Shown one piece after another: positions 8,236 through 18,045 of a stretch of 64,000 nt of DNA. The notes beneath the pieces were generated by a model. The model was not told where the DNA came from, did no database searches, and saw only the letters and a list, made by a program, of their open reading frames with translations. Each line of letters starts with the position of its first letter. Position 1 is the first letter of the stretch. The DNA is taken from assembly GCA_963816975.1 (NCBI GenBank), contig CAWFMD010000006.1:1240001-1304000 (forward strand). The letters are read 5' to 3'. Position numbers and translations under genes: made by a program. Source of the stretch: DASRIA01 sp963816975 (lineage in GTDB: Bacteria > Actinomycetota > Thermoleophilia > Solirubrobacterales > JBBDJG01).

Positions 8236-9696
8236 GTGTTCGTGGTGGGGGCCGCGTCGCTGGGCGCCGAGATCGCCGCCGCGCGGTTGATGGCCCCGTT
8301 CTTCGGCGCCTCCACGATCGTATGGGCGAATACGATCGGCGTCGTGCTGGTGTCGCTGGCCGCCGGGTACTGGGCCGGAGGCCGGTTCGCCGACCGCCAC
8401 CCGCACAAGCAGGGGCTCTGCACGCTCGTGCTGGTCGCCGGACTGGGGGTGGCGCTGATCCCCTTCATCGCCGATCCGTTCCTGGACGTCTCGGTCGACG
8501 CGCTCGACCAGGTCTCCGCGGGCGCCTTCATCGGATCGCTGCTGGCGGTGTCCGTGCTGGTGGCGCCGCCGGTGATGCTGCTCGGGGCCGCGTCTCCATA
8601 CGCGATCAGGCTGTCCGTCGAGCGGGTGGAGGAGAGCGGCACGGTCGCGGGCCGGATGTATGCGGTGTCGACGATCGGGAGCCTGGTGGGCACCTGGGGC
8701 TCGGCACTGCTGCTCGTCCCGCTGCTGGGCACGCGCCGTACCTTCCTGCTGTTCGGCCTGCTGTGCGCGGTGGTGGCGCTCGCCGGGGTGAGGCGCCGCG
8801 TGGCGATCGCCGTGCCGGCCACGATCATCGCGTTGCTGGCGCTGCCGGTCGGCACGATCAAGGCGGCCGGCGACGGCATCGTGCTCGAGGAGGTGGACTC
8901 TCGTTACCAGTACGCGCGCGTGGTAGAGGAGCCGGACGGCGAGCGCAGGCTCGAGCTGAACGAGGGCCAGGCGGTGCACTCGGTCTACCGCCCGCGGACC
9001 TACCTCACGGGCGACTACTGGGACGAGTTCCTGGTGCTGCCGTTCACGACCGGTCGCGATGCGCCGCGCTCGGTCGCGATCCTCGGGAACGCAGCCGGCA
9101 CGACGGCGCGCGCGCTGGGCCGCTACTTCCCCGACACGAAGGTCGACGCCGTCGAGATCGACTCGGAGCTGACGCGGCTCGGACGTCGGTGGTTCGACCT
9201 GCGCAATGCGCGCATGAGCGTGCATCACGAGGACGCGCGGCCGTACCTGCGCCGGACGGGCGCTCGCTACGACGCGATCATGGTCGACGTCTACCGCCAG
9301 CCGTACATCCCGTTCTACCTCGCGACGCGCGAGTTCTTCGAGCTGGCGCGGGACCGGCTGCGGCCCGGCGGCGTCGTGATCGTCAACGTCGGGCACCCGG
9401 AGGGCCAGCAGGAGCTCGACCGCGTGTTGGGGGCGACGATGGCCGACGTGTTCGAGACGGTCGTGCGCGACCCCAGCGAGGACACCAACACGATGATCGT
9501 CGGGGGCGACTCGCCGGCCTCGGCGGCGCGGCTGCGGCGAGCCCCGCTGCCCGCGGATCTGCGGCCGGTCGCGCTGCGGGCCGCGGCGCGCCTCACCCCG
9601 AGGCTCGCGGGCGGCACCGTCTACACCGACGACAAGGCGCCCGTCGAGTGGCTGATAGACAAGTCGATCGTCGAGTACGCCGCCGACGGCGAATGA
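8236..9696 (+). CDS. Membrane-bound spermidine-synthase-like protein
   Basis: 486 residues. About seven hydrophobic segments occupy residues 1-215 (GAASLGAEIAAARLMAPFFG is the typical first-segment signature). A soluble methyltransferase-fold domain follows, with the SAM-type loop ILGNAAGTTARAL, acidic VDAVEIDSEL, DARPYLR and YDAIMVDVYRQPYIP, ending in TDDKAPVEW. This is the fused transporter-like/aminopropyltransferase-like architecture common in actinobacteria. Whether it makes polyamines is not established. GTG at 8236 is the first usual start, but homologues carry a few more hydrophobic residues. Upstream in frame there are only CTG codons (8224, 8230) before a stop at 8149, so a CTG start is possible. 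Confidence 0.85.
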   Translation: MFVVGAASLGAEIAAARLMAPFFGASTIVWANTIGVVLVSLAAGYWAGGRFADRHPHKQGLCTLVLVAGLGVALIPFIADPFLDVSVDALDQVSAGAFIGSLLAVSVLVAPPVMLLGAASPYAIRLSVERVEESGTVAGRMYAVSTIGSLVGTWGSALLLVPLLGTRRTFLLFGLLCAVVALAGVRRRVAIAVPATIIALLALPVGTIKAAGDGIVLEEVDSRYQYARVVEEPDGERRLELNEGQAVHSVYRPRTYLTGDYWDEFLVLPFTTGRDAPRSVAILGNAAGTTARALGRYFPDTKVDAVEIDSELTRLGRRWFDLRNARMSVHHEDARPYLRRTGARYDAIMVDVYRQPYIPFYLATREFFELARDRLRPGGVVIVNVGHPEGQQELDRVLGATMADVFETVVRDPSEDTNTMIVGGDSPASAARLRRAPLPADLRPVALRAAARLTPRLAGGTVYTDDKAPVEWLIDKSIVEYAADGE

Positions 9697-9699
9697 CGA

Positions 9700-10411
9700 T
9701 CAGGCCGCGGCGCGCAGCGCGTTGGCCGGCGGCTGCAGCCACCGCTCCAGCGGCAGATGGCGCTGCGGGCCGATCGCGCGCAATGCCAGTGCCGGCAGGG
9801 TCTCGACCTCGACGTGGCCGAGACCGGCGATCGTCTCGCGGTTGGAGCGCTCCAGCTCGCCGGGCTGTGCCGGCCACGGTGTGAGCACCACGCCGGCGAT
9901 CTCGAGGTCCGCCGACCGCGCACACTCGATCGTCATCAGCGTGTGGCTGATGGTTCCCAGCCCGGGTCGCGCCGCGATCACGACGGGCATGCCCAGGTCG
10001 GCGGCGAGGTCACGCACGAGATAGCCGCCCGACAGCGGCACCAGCAGGCCGCCGACCCCCTCCGCCACGAGCAGGTCGCCCGCATCCGCCGCGCGGCGGG
10101 CCGCCGCCAGCAGCCGCTCCGGATCCACGTGCGCTCCGGCGGCGGCGGCGGCCAGGTGCGGGGACACGGCCGGGCCAAAGCAGTAGGGAGCGATCTCCGC
10201 CGGCGGCTGCGACGAGCGCGCGGCGGCCCGCAGGCGGTCGTGGTCGGCGCCCATGCCGTCGAGCTCGTCCAGGCCCGTGATCGCGGGCTTGAACACCGAC
10301 ACGCGCTCGCCCTGCGCCGCGAGCGTCGCGGCGATCGCCGACGCGACCACGGTCTTGCCGACCTCGGTATCGGTGCCGGTCACGAACAGGCCACGCGGAG
10401 GGTGACCGGTG

Positions 10412-10422
<11 letters not shown>
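9700..10422 (-). CDS. bioD: ATP-dependent dethiobiotin synthetase
   Basis: 240 residues from the ATG at 10422, overlapping the bioF end by 11 bases, which implies translational coupling. Walker A is GTDTEVGKT near residue 15; KPAITG supplies the lysine of the carbamate site; EGVGGLLVP near residue 115 is the second signature. It closes the ureido ring of DAPA with CO2 and ATP. Its stop lies 3 bases from the stop of the converging spermidine-synthase-like gene. Confidence 0.93.
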
Positions 10423-11623
<1,201 letters not shown>

Positions 11624-11645
11624 GCCTCGGCTCCAGCGGGGTCCG

Positions 11646-12785
11646 TCAGGCGGCCTCGCGCTCCGCCGGGCCCTCGGGGTAGGCCGGCGGCTTGCTCTTC
11701 CTGCGCATCCGCAGCTGGGTGGAGGGGTCCCAGAAGTTGGCGTCGGCCTGACTGGCCACCAGCTCCTCCATCGGAGTCGCGGGGGTGTCGCCGGCAAGCC
11801 AGTCCGAGCGGTTGTCGGGCCGGGGGTTCGCGCCGTTGTCGTGCTGGCGTGCGACGTTCAGCCCGAGGTCCTCGAACATGGCGCGGTCGTCCTCGGGCTC
11901 GGAGCCGAGGGTCGTCAGGAAGTTGCCCATCATCACACCGTTGAGCCCGGCCTTCACGGCCAGCGGCTGCAGCTCGCCGAGGTTCTCGACGCGCCCTCCG
12001 CAGAGGCGGAACAGCGCCTCCGGCAGGATCAGCCGGAAGATCGCGATGAACTTGACCGCATCCCAGGGATCGATCAGGTCGCGCTCGCCGAACTTCGTCC
12101 CGGCGCGCGGGTTGAGCAGGTTGATCGGCACGCTGGTGGGATCCAGCTGCGCCAGCTCGAAGGCCATCTCGACTCGCTGGCGCCGCGTCTCGCCGAGGTT
12201 CAGGATGCCGCCCACGCATGTCTCGAGGCCCGCGTCGCGCACTGCCTGGATCGTGCGCACCCGTCCCTCGTATCGCACGGTCGTGGAGACCTCGTCGTAG
12301 TAGCTGCGCGCGGTCTCGACGTTGTGGTGCACGCGCTGTATCCCCGCCTCCTTGAGCTGCTTTGCGCGCTCGGCCGACATGTGGCCGATCGATGCGCACC
12401 GCTTCAGGTTGGTGTGCTGCGCGACGAGCTTCGCGCCCTCGACGACCTTCGCGAAGTCGCGCTTGGAGAGGCCCTGGCCCTGAGTGACCATGCAGAACCG
12501 GTGCGCGCCGGCCGCCTCCGCGGCGCGGGCGTGCTCGAGCATCTGCTCGGGCTCCATCATCGCGTGCATCGGAGTCTCGGCGTCCGCGTACTTGGACTGT
12601 GCGCAGAAGCCGCAGTCCTCCGCGCAGCCGCCGCTCTTGGCATTCACGAGCGAGCACATGTCGGTGGACTCGCCGAAGCCGTCCTGGCGCACCATCCACG
12701 CGACGTCCACGAGCCGCTCGATGTCGGCGTGCTCGGTCAGCTCCCCGAGCTCGAGCGCCTCGTCAAAGGTGATGAGGGAGGCCAT
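11646..12785 (-). CDS. bioB: Biotin synthase
   Basis: 379 residues, ATG start. The radical-SAM cluster motif CAEDCGFC is at about residues 54-61, followed by YADAETP; the second-cluster cysteines and arginine lie in RCASIGH, ETCVGGILNLGE and the NGVMMGNFLTT segment. The enzyme inserts sulfur into dethiobiotin. A C-terminal extension of about 50 residues (RPDNRSDWL to the end) goes beyond the core family length. It heads bioB-bioF-bioD on the minus strand. Only 34 bases separate it from the ABC permease gene upstream, so it may share that transcript. Confidence 0.95.
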   Translation of the reverse strand: MASLITFDEALELGELTEHADIERLVDVAWMVRQDGFGESTDMCSLVNAKSGGCAEDCGFCAQSKYADAETPMHAMMEPEQMLEHARAAEAAGAHRFCMVTQGQGLSKRDFAKVVEGAKLVAQHTNLKRCASIGHMSAERAKQLKEAGIQRVHHNVETARSYYDEVSTTVRYEGRVRTIQAVRDAGLETCVGGILNLGETRRQRVEMAFELAQLDPTSVPINLLNPRAGTKFGERDLIDPWDAVKFIAIFRLILPEALFRLCGGRVENLGELQPLAVKAGLNGVMMGNFLTTLGSEPEDDRAMFEDLGLNVARQHDNGANPRPDNRSDWLAGDTPATPMEELVASQADANFWDPSTQLRMRRKSKPPAYPEGPAEREAA

Positions 12786-12819
12786 TCGGGGCGCAAGCGT
12801 AGGCCCGCCCCCGGACGGC

Positions 12820-15366
12820 TCACTCGTACGCGAGCGCCTCCAGCACGTCCAGCCTCGAAGCGCGGCGAGCCGGCGGGATCGCGGCCAGCACGCCCGCGAG
12901 CACCGCCAGGATCGCGAACACGATCAGCGTCGTGACGGGAATCGAGAGGATGAAGCCCTCGTCCTTCAGCGCCACCGTCGTGACCACTCCCAGGACGAAG
13001 CCGACGACCAACCCGAGCGTGGCCCCGATCAGCGCCGTGATCACCGACTCGTAGCGCACGATCCGCCGTACCAGGCTGCGGGGCGCGCCGATCGCGCGCA
13101 TCATGCCGATCTCGCGCGTGCGCTCGTGGATCGAGAGGACGAGCGTGTTCACGATCCCGAACAGGGACACGATCACCGACAGGGACAGCAGCGCGTAGAT
13201 CAGGAACAGGAACTGGTCCACCTGGCCCGTGATGCTGTCCTTGAACTCCTGCCGGCTGAGCGCCTCGGCGATCGGGAACCGCTGTTCGAGGACCCGGTCG
13301 GCGCGCGCCTGCACCACCTGCGCATCGGCGCCGGGCCGGACGGCCACGAACTCCAGGAAGTCGTCGCGCACGCCGAAGGACCGCCTGATCACGTCGTTTC
13401 GCACGACGAAGTCGCCGACCAGGCCACCCTTGTCCTCGAACGTCCCGTACACCCGCAGGTCGAGCTTGTCGCCGACGGGAGTGGTCACCTTCAGCACGTC
13501 GCCGAGGTCGAAGCTGTTGCTGTCGGCCCAGTTGTGCTCGAGCACGATGCCCCGCGGTCGAAGCGTCGACAGGACGTCCGGCGGGCCCTTGTCGATGCGG
13601 AGGTTCCAGACTTTGTCGAACGTGGCAGGGTCGATGCCGCTCCCGAACGGCTTGCCGCTCACGCCGCGCACCTTCGCCTGGGACGTGTTCAGGGGGGAAA
13701 CCGCCTCCACGCCCGGTACCTGCGCCACCGCCGCGCCGGTGTCGGGGCTGATCGGCGAGAACCCGTCCTTGTTCTGCACGACGAACTGCGCCTTCATGTC
13801 GTTGCTGATCGTGTCGTCGACCGATGACTTCACTCCCGCCGCCAGGATCGACACGAACGTGACCAGCGCCAGCCCGATCATCAGGGCGGCCGCCGTCACG
13901 GCGGTGCGGCCGGGGTTGCGCAGCGCGTTCTCGCGGGCCAGGCGCCCGGCGACCCCCCGCACCCGTTCCATCGGGTAGCCCACGGCACTCGCGATCGGGG
14001 GAACGAGCCCTGGGCTCAGCAGCGCGATCGCGACGAACAGCAGCATCGCCCCCAGGCCGAGCAGGGCCAGCGAAGCACCGCCGAACAGCGTCAGCAGGAT
14101 CAGGGCCAGGCCCGCCAGCAGCAGCGCCCATGAAAGGACCTTGCGCCTGCGGGTGGGCGGCAGCGGCGCCGCTGTCTCCTCGCGCAGCGCGGCCAGCGGC
14201 GGTACGCGGGTCGCGCGCCGGGCGGGCGCGAGGCTCGAGATCATCGTCACGATCGTGCCGACCAGCAGCGCCACGATCACGGTGCGGGTCTCCAGCACCA
14301 GCCCCTCCTGTGGCAGGTCGGCCCCGAAGGCCTTGAACAGCGCATTGATGCCCTGGGCCGTGACGATGCCCACGAACAGGCCCAGGACCGAGGCGACCAG
14401 GCCCACGATCAGCCCCTCGAACATCACTGAGCGCAGCACCTGCCCCCGCGAGGCGCCCAGGGTGCGCAGCAGCGCGAACTCCTTCGTACGCTGTGCGACG
14501 GTGATCGAGAACGTGTTGAAGATGATGAACGCGCCGACGAACACCGCGATGCCGGCGAAGACGAGCAGCAGCGTGTTCAGGAAGCTGAGGCTGCTCTGGA
14601 TCGATTCGGCCTGATCCGTGGCGTCCTGCGTGCCTGTCTTGACCTCGACGGTGTCCGGCAGCGACCGCTCGAGACGAACCGCCAGCTCCTCGGGCGCGAC
14701 CCCCGGTTCGGCTGCGGCCTGGATCGAGTCGACGGTGCCGCGCTGGTCGGCGAGGTCCTGGGCCACCGGCAGCGTCACCACGGATACGGTGGCGCCACCG
14801 AGGGAGGAGACCTCGCCGAACTTGGCGAGCCCCGAGATCCTGAAGTTCCGCCGGCCGCTGCGTCCGACCAGCGACACGCGGTCCCCGATCATCAGCTGTT
14901 CCTTGTCGGAGGTGCCCTCGTCGATCGCCACTTCCTGCGGGTTCGCGGGTGGCTCCCCCTGCACGTAGTCCAGGGGATCGAACCGCTCCGGCGGCCGCGA
15001 GAAGAGCAGCGGCGGCGCGCCCAGCGTCTCCACCTGGGCGCCGTTCTCCTTGAAGATCGACGCGAAGTCCTCGACGCTGCCGGCGGCGACCAGCACGCCG
15101 GGGACCTCCCGCACGCGGTCCACCAGCGACTCCGGGATCTCCTTGCTGACCGGGCCGGCCTGCTCGGTGTCGAACTCGGAGCGGCCGCTGATCACGACGT
15201 CGACGCCCTGGTTGGCGTCCTCGAAGACCTTGTCGAACGTGCTGTTGATCGTGTCCGTGAACACGTAGGTGCCGGAGATCATCGCGACGCCCATCAGGAC
15301 GGCGAGACCGGTCAGGATCGCGCGGACCTTGCGCGCGAACAGCCCGCGCAGCGTGAGCGAAGCCAT
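12820..15366 (-). CDS. ABC exporter permease, FtsX/MacB-like (two FtsX domains)
   Basis: 848 residues. An N-terminal membrane segment (RAILTGLAVLMGVAMISGTYVF) is followed by a large periplasmic-type domain (about 40-240). Three membrane segments follow (LNTLLLVFAGIAVFVGAF, MFEGLIVGLVASVLGLFVG, TVIVALLVGTIVTMIS), then two more near 410-460. A second extracytoplasmic domain and a final FtsX triplet end the protein. PARRATRVPPLAALRE and PARRASRLDVLEALA are the typical FtsX endings. It pairs with the ATPase whose stop overlaps its start by one base. Such exporters move lipids, lipoproteins or antimicrobial compounds; no substrate is evident. Confidence 0.92.
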   Translation of the reverse strand: MASLTLRGLFARKVRAILTGLAVLMGVAMISGTYVFTDTINSTFDKVFEDANQGVDVVISGRSEFDTEQAGPVSKEIPESLVDRVREVPGVLVAAGSVEDFASIFKENGAQVETLGAPPLLFSRPPERFDPLDYVQGEPPANPQEVAIDEGTSDKEQLMIGDRVSLVGRSGRRNFRISGLAKFGEVSSLGGATVSVVTLPVAQDLADQRGTVDSIQAAAEPGVAPEELAVRLERSLPDTVEVKTGTQDATDQAESIQSSLSFLNTLLLVFAGIAVFVGAFIIFNTFSITVAQRTKEFALLRTLGASRGQVLRSVMFEGLIVGLVASVLGLFVGIVTAQGINALFKAFGADLPQEGLVLETRTVIVALLVGTIVTMISSLAPARRATRVPPLAALREETAAPLPPTRRRKVLSWALLLAGLALILLTLFGGASLALLGLGAMLLFVAIALLSPGLVPPIASAVGYPMERVRGVAGRLARENALRNPGRTAVTAAALMIGLALVTFVSILAAGVKSSVDDTISNDMKAQFVVQNKDGFSPISPDTGAAVAQVPGVEAVSPLNTSQAKVRGVSGKPFGSGIDPATFDKVWNLRIDKGPPDVLSTLRPRGIVLEHNWADSNSFDLGDVLKVTTPVGDKLDLRVYGTFEDKGGLVGDFVVRNDVIRRSFGVRDDFLEFVAVRPGADAQVVQARADRVLEQRFPIAEALSRQEFKDSITGQVDQFLFLIYALLSLSVIVSLFGIVNTLVLSIHERTREIGMMRAIGAPRSLVRRIVRYESVITALIGATLGLVVGFVLGVVTTVALKDEGFILSIPVTTLIVFAILAVLAGVLAAIPPARRASRLDVLEALAYE

Positions 15367-16118
15367 CAGGCGCCGGTCGGGACCTCGGAGCCGGTCGTGC
15401 GCATCAGCTCATGGACCTGCTGGCTCGAGCCGGATGGCCCGTCGTGGCAGACCCGGCCGTCGCGCAGGACGATCAGCCGATCGCCGGTGGCAGCCGCGTC
15501 GGCGTCGTGGGTGACCATCACCACGGTCTGGCCGAACTCGTCGACGGCGCCGCGCAGGAGCCTCAGCACCTCGGTGCCCGACTTCGAGTCGAGGTTGCCG
15601 GTCGGCTCGTCCGCGAACACCACGGCCGGCCGTGCCACGAGGGCGCGCGCGATCGCAACGCGCTGCTGCTGACCGCCCGACAGCTCGGACGGGCGGTGTG
15701 CCCGCCGGTCCGACAAGCCGATCGTCTCGATCAGCCGGTCGACCCACTCGCGGTCGATGCCGATCCCGGCGATCGTCAGGGGCAGCACGATGTTCTCCTC
15801 CGCGGTCAGCACCGGCAGCAGGTTGAAGGCCTGGAAGATGAAGCCGATCTTCTCGCGCCGCAGGTCGGTGAGGCGCTTGTCGTCGAGTGCCGTGATCTCG
15901 GCCCCGTCGATGGTCACGGAGCCCGACGTCGGCCGGTCGAGGCCGGCGAGACAGTGCATCAGGGTGGACTTCCCGGACCCGGAGGGGCCCATGATGGAGC
16001 TGTACTGGCCGCGCATGAAGCCGACGCTGACGTCGTCGAGCGCGTGCACGGCCGTCTCACCCTGGCCGAAGTACTTGTGCAGATCCTTGGCGACGACGAT
16101 CGCCGACGAGCTCTCCAT
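15366..16118 (-). CDS. ABC transporter ATP-binding protein, MacB/LolD-like
   Basis: 250 residues, ATG start. Walker A is GPSGSGKST (about residues 43-51), Q-loop FQAFNLLPVLT, signature LSGGQQQR (about 143-150), Walker B VVFADEP followed by TGNLDSKSG, and the switch His in VMVTHDADAA. GPSGSGKSTLMHCLAGLDRPT is diagnostic of the MacB/LolD/FtsE subfamily. Its TGA overlaps the permease ATG by one base, so the two form one exporter. Confidence 0.95.
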   Translation of the reverse strand: MESSSAIVVAKDLHKYFGQGETAVHALDDVSVGFMRGQYSSIMGPSGSGKSTLMHCLAGLDRPTSGSVTIDGAEITALDDKRLTDLRREKIGFIFQAFNLLPVLTAEENIVLPLTIAGIGIDREWVDRLIETIGLSDRRAHRPSELSGGQQQRVAIARALVARPAVVFADEPTGNLDSKSGTEVLRLLRGAVDEFGQTVVMVTHDADAAATGDRLIVLRDGRVCHDGPSGSSQQVHELMRTTGSEVPTGA

Positions 16119-16155
16119 GGAGTTCCTTTCGGTCTGAGACGAGCCGGGCTGACGC

Positions 16156-16965
16156 CTAGCGACCCTGCCAGCGGGGTTTTCTCTTCTCGCCGAAGGCTTT
16201 CACGCCTTCGCGGAAGTCTTCCGAGAGGAAGGAGGACATCCGCAACGCGACGACCTCGCGCTCAAGGTTCTCGGAAAGCCGCGGAAACGTCAATAGGTCC
16301 CTGATGATGCGCTTGTTTCCTTTCATGGACAGCGGCGCGTTGCCGGCGATCTCGGCCGCCAGCTCGACCGCGTGCTGCTCGAGCCCCTCGCGCGGCACGG
16401 TCTCGTGGACCAGCCCGATCTGCTCCGCCCGCTCCGCCGAGACGTTGCGGCCCGTGAGGAACAGCTCCCGCGTGCGCGCCGGGCCGACCGTGTCGAGGAA
16501 CTTCTGGATGCCGGTGTGGCTGTAGATCAGCCCCAGCTTGCCGGGCGGCATGCCGAGCTTGAACCCGGCGCCCGCCACCCGCAGGTCGCAGGTGACGGCC
16601 AGCTCGAGGCCCCCGCCGAGGGCATGACCGTTGATCGCGGCGAGGGTGGGGAAGGGAAATCGCTCCACCGCCTCGATCGCGCGGCTGAACGGGTGCGCGA
16701 CGAGTGCCTCGGCCTGCTCGGCGAACACGTCGTCGGGGATGTCGGCGATGTCGTAGCCGGCCGAGAACATGCCCTCCGAGCCGGTGATCACCACGCAGCG
16801 CGTCTCGATCCCGTCGTCGAGCTCTTCCATCGCCACCGCGATGGCGTCGAGGATCTCGTGATCGAGCGCATTGCGCCTGCCGGGGTTGGCGATCGTCAAC
16901 CGCGCGACAGCCTCGGCGGGCCGATCGAGCAGGAGCTTGCCGGAGGCGAAGTCGGTGTCGGTCAT
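16156..16965 (-). CDS. Enoyl-CoA hydratase/isomerase family protein
   Basis: 269 residues from the ATG at 16965 (MTDTDF). An ATG 16 codons further up is possible, but its leader would run through the hairpin at 16983-17009. Crotonase features: LTIANPGRRNALDHEIL, oxyanion-hole strands GMFSAGYDI (about 62-70) and NGHALGGGLELAVTCDLRVA (about 104-123), and PPGKLGLIYSHTG. The first catalytic Glu position appears to be occupied by Leu (GKLGLIYS), as in several isomerase-type members, so hydration cannot be assumed. C-terminal RMSSFLSEDFREGVKAFGEKRKPRW is typical of the family. It follows the biotin carrier gene on the same strand. Confidence 0.88.
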   Translation of the reverse strand: MTDTDFASGKLLLDRPAEAVARLTIANPGRRNALDHEILDAIAVAMEELDDGIETRCVVITGSEGMFSAGYDIADIPDDVFAEQAEALVAHPFSRAIEAVERFPFPTLAAINGHALGGGLELAVTCDLRVAGAGFKLGMPPGKLGLIYSHTGIQKFLDTVGPARTRELFLTGRNVSAERAEQIGLVHETVPREGLEQHAVELAAEIAGNAPLSMKGNKRIIRDLLTFPRLSENLEREVVALRMSSFLSEDFREGVKAFGEKRKPRWQGR

Positions 16966-16982
16966 TCCTGGAATATCGGGTT

Positions 16983-17009
16983 CCGATCTTCTGCAAGCAG
17001 AAGAATCGG
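16983..17009. repeat. Inverted repeat between biotin-carrier and enoyl-CoA hydratase genes
   Basis: An 8-bp perfect inner stem (TCTTCTGC / GCAGAAGA with AA centre) is extended by CCGA / TCGG after one bulged base. It lies 25 bases past the BCCP stop on the minus strand and ahead of the hydratase ATG. There is no T-run, so it is not a classic terminator; an operator or an mRNA processing hairpin fits better. Confidence 0.45.
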
Positions 17010-17033
17010 GCATGGCAAGAGGATCAGGTCCCG

Positions 17034-17246
17034 CTACTCCAGCACAACGAGCGTGTCGCCTTCACTCACGGCCTGGCCTTCCTCCACGGAAATCTCCTTG
17101 ACGGTGCCCGCGTCCTCCGCCTCGACCGGCATCTCCATCTTCATCGACTCCAGGATCACGACCGTGTCGCCCTCGTCGACGGAGTCGCCGACCGCCACCT
17201 CGATCTTCCAAACCGTGCCGGTGATGTGAGCCTCGACGTCCGCCAA
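17034..17246 (-). CDS. Stand-alone biotin carboxyl carrier (biotinyl/lipoyl domain) protein
   Basis: 70 residues from a TTG at 17246, chosen because GGAGG stands 7 bases before it; an ATG six codons upstream would place the ribosome site inside the gene. The whole protein is one biotinyl domain with the modified Lys in ESMKMEMP near residue 35, glycine turns (VEAEDAGTV) and terminal EGDTLVVLE. It carries CO2 on biotin between a biotin carboxylase and a carboxyltransferase. A carboxyltransferase beta subunit lies at 42407 and biotin synthesis genes lie next door, but no biotin carboxylase is in the window. Confidence 0.92.
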   Translation of the reverse strand: MADVEAHITGTVWKIEVAVGDSVDEGDTVVILESMKMEMPVEAEDAGTVKEISVEEGQAVSEGDTLVVLE

Positions 17247-17309
17247 GCTGCACCTCCAGTTCATGGGCGAAGACGCCCGCGGGCCAGATTGGCGGCAGAA
17301 TAGCCCGCC

Positions 17310-18029
17310 GTGCCCCCTGATTCACCGGAGACCCGCTCGCCGGAGCGCCGGCGATCGGCCGTTGTCGTGATCGTCACGGCGCGCAACGAGGCAGAGCGAA
17401 TCGCGCAAACGGTGCGGTCCGTCGCCGCCGCGTTCCCCGGCGCGCGCGTGATCGTGGTGGACGGCGGGTCGTCGGATCAGACGCCTCAGCTCGCGGCGGC
17501 TGCGGGCGCGGAGCTGCTGCGGGCCGGTGCACACGGCGGCAAGGGGCTTTCCATGACGCTCGCAGCCCGCAGGGTGCTGGCGGGGCCCGATGCGCGGGAG
17601 CGGATCTTCGTCTTCTGCGACGGCGACCTGGGCGACTCGGCCGGCCGGCTCGGCCCGCTCGCCGACGCAGTCGAGTCCGGGCGCTGCGACCTCGCGGTCG
17701 CGGCGTTCGCGCGCAAGCAGGGCGGCGGTCTCGGCCTCGCGGTCGGATTTGCCCGCCGCGCGATCCGGCGGCTCGTGGGCCTCGAGCTGCGCGCGCCGAT
17801 CTCGGGACAACGCGCGATGCGCGGCACCACCGCCGCCCGGCTGCTCCCGTTCGCCGAGGGCTTCGGCGTCGAGATCGGCATGACGGTGGACGCCACGCGC
17901 GCCGGCCTGCGGCTGGAGGAGGTCGAGCTCGACCTGGACCATCGGGCCACCGGCCGCAACGCAGCCGGCTTTCTTCACCGTGGACGCCAGCTCGCGAGCT
18001 TCGTGCGCGTGTACCTGTCGCGGCGATAG
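17310..18029 (+). CDS. Family 2 glycosyltransferase
   Basis: 239 residues, GTG start. GT-A fold signs are VVVIVTARNEAERI, the nucleotide-binding VIVVDGGSSDQT (about 48-59), and the metal-binding FCDGDLGDS, a DxD variant near residue 106. GQRAMRG and the acceptor-side VEIGMTVDATRAGL follow. It resembles the glucosyl-3-phosphoglycerate synthase or dolichol-phosphate mannosyltransferase-like branch of GT2. It transfers a sugar from a nucleotide donor, probably at the membrane face. Divergent from BCCP and 16 bases before glpK, so possibly cotranscribed with it. Confidence 0.82.
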   Translation: MPPDSPETRSPERRRSAVVVIVTARNEAERIAQTVRSVAAAFPGARVIVVDGGSSDQTPQLAAAAGAELLRAGAHGGKGLSMTLAARRVLAGPDARERIFVFCDGDLGDSAGRLGPLADAVESGRCDLAVAAFARKQGGGLGLAVGFARRAIRRLVGLELRAPISGQRAMRGTTAARLLPFAEGFGVEIGMTVDATRAGLRLEEVELDLDHRATGRNAAGFLHRGRQLASFVRVYLSRR

Positions 18030-18045
18030 GTTGCCGTGCTCGCCC

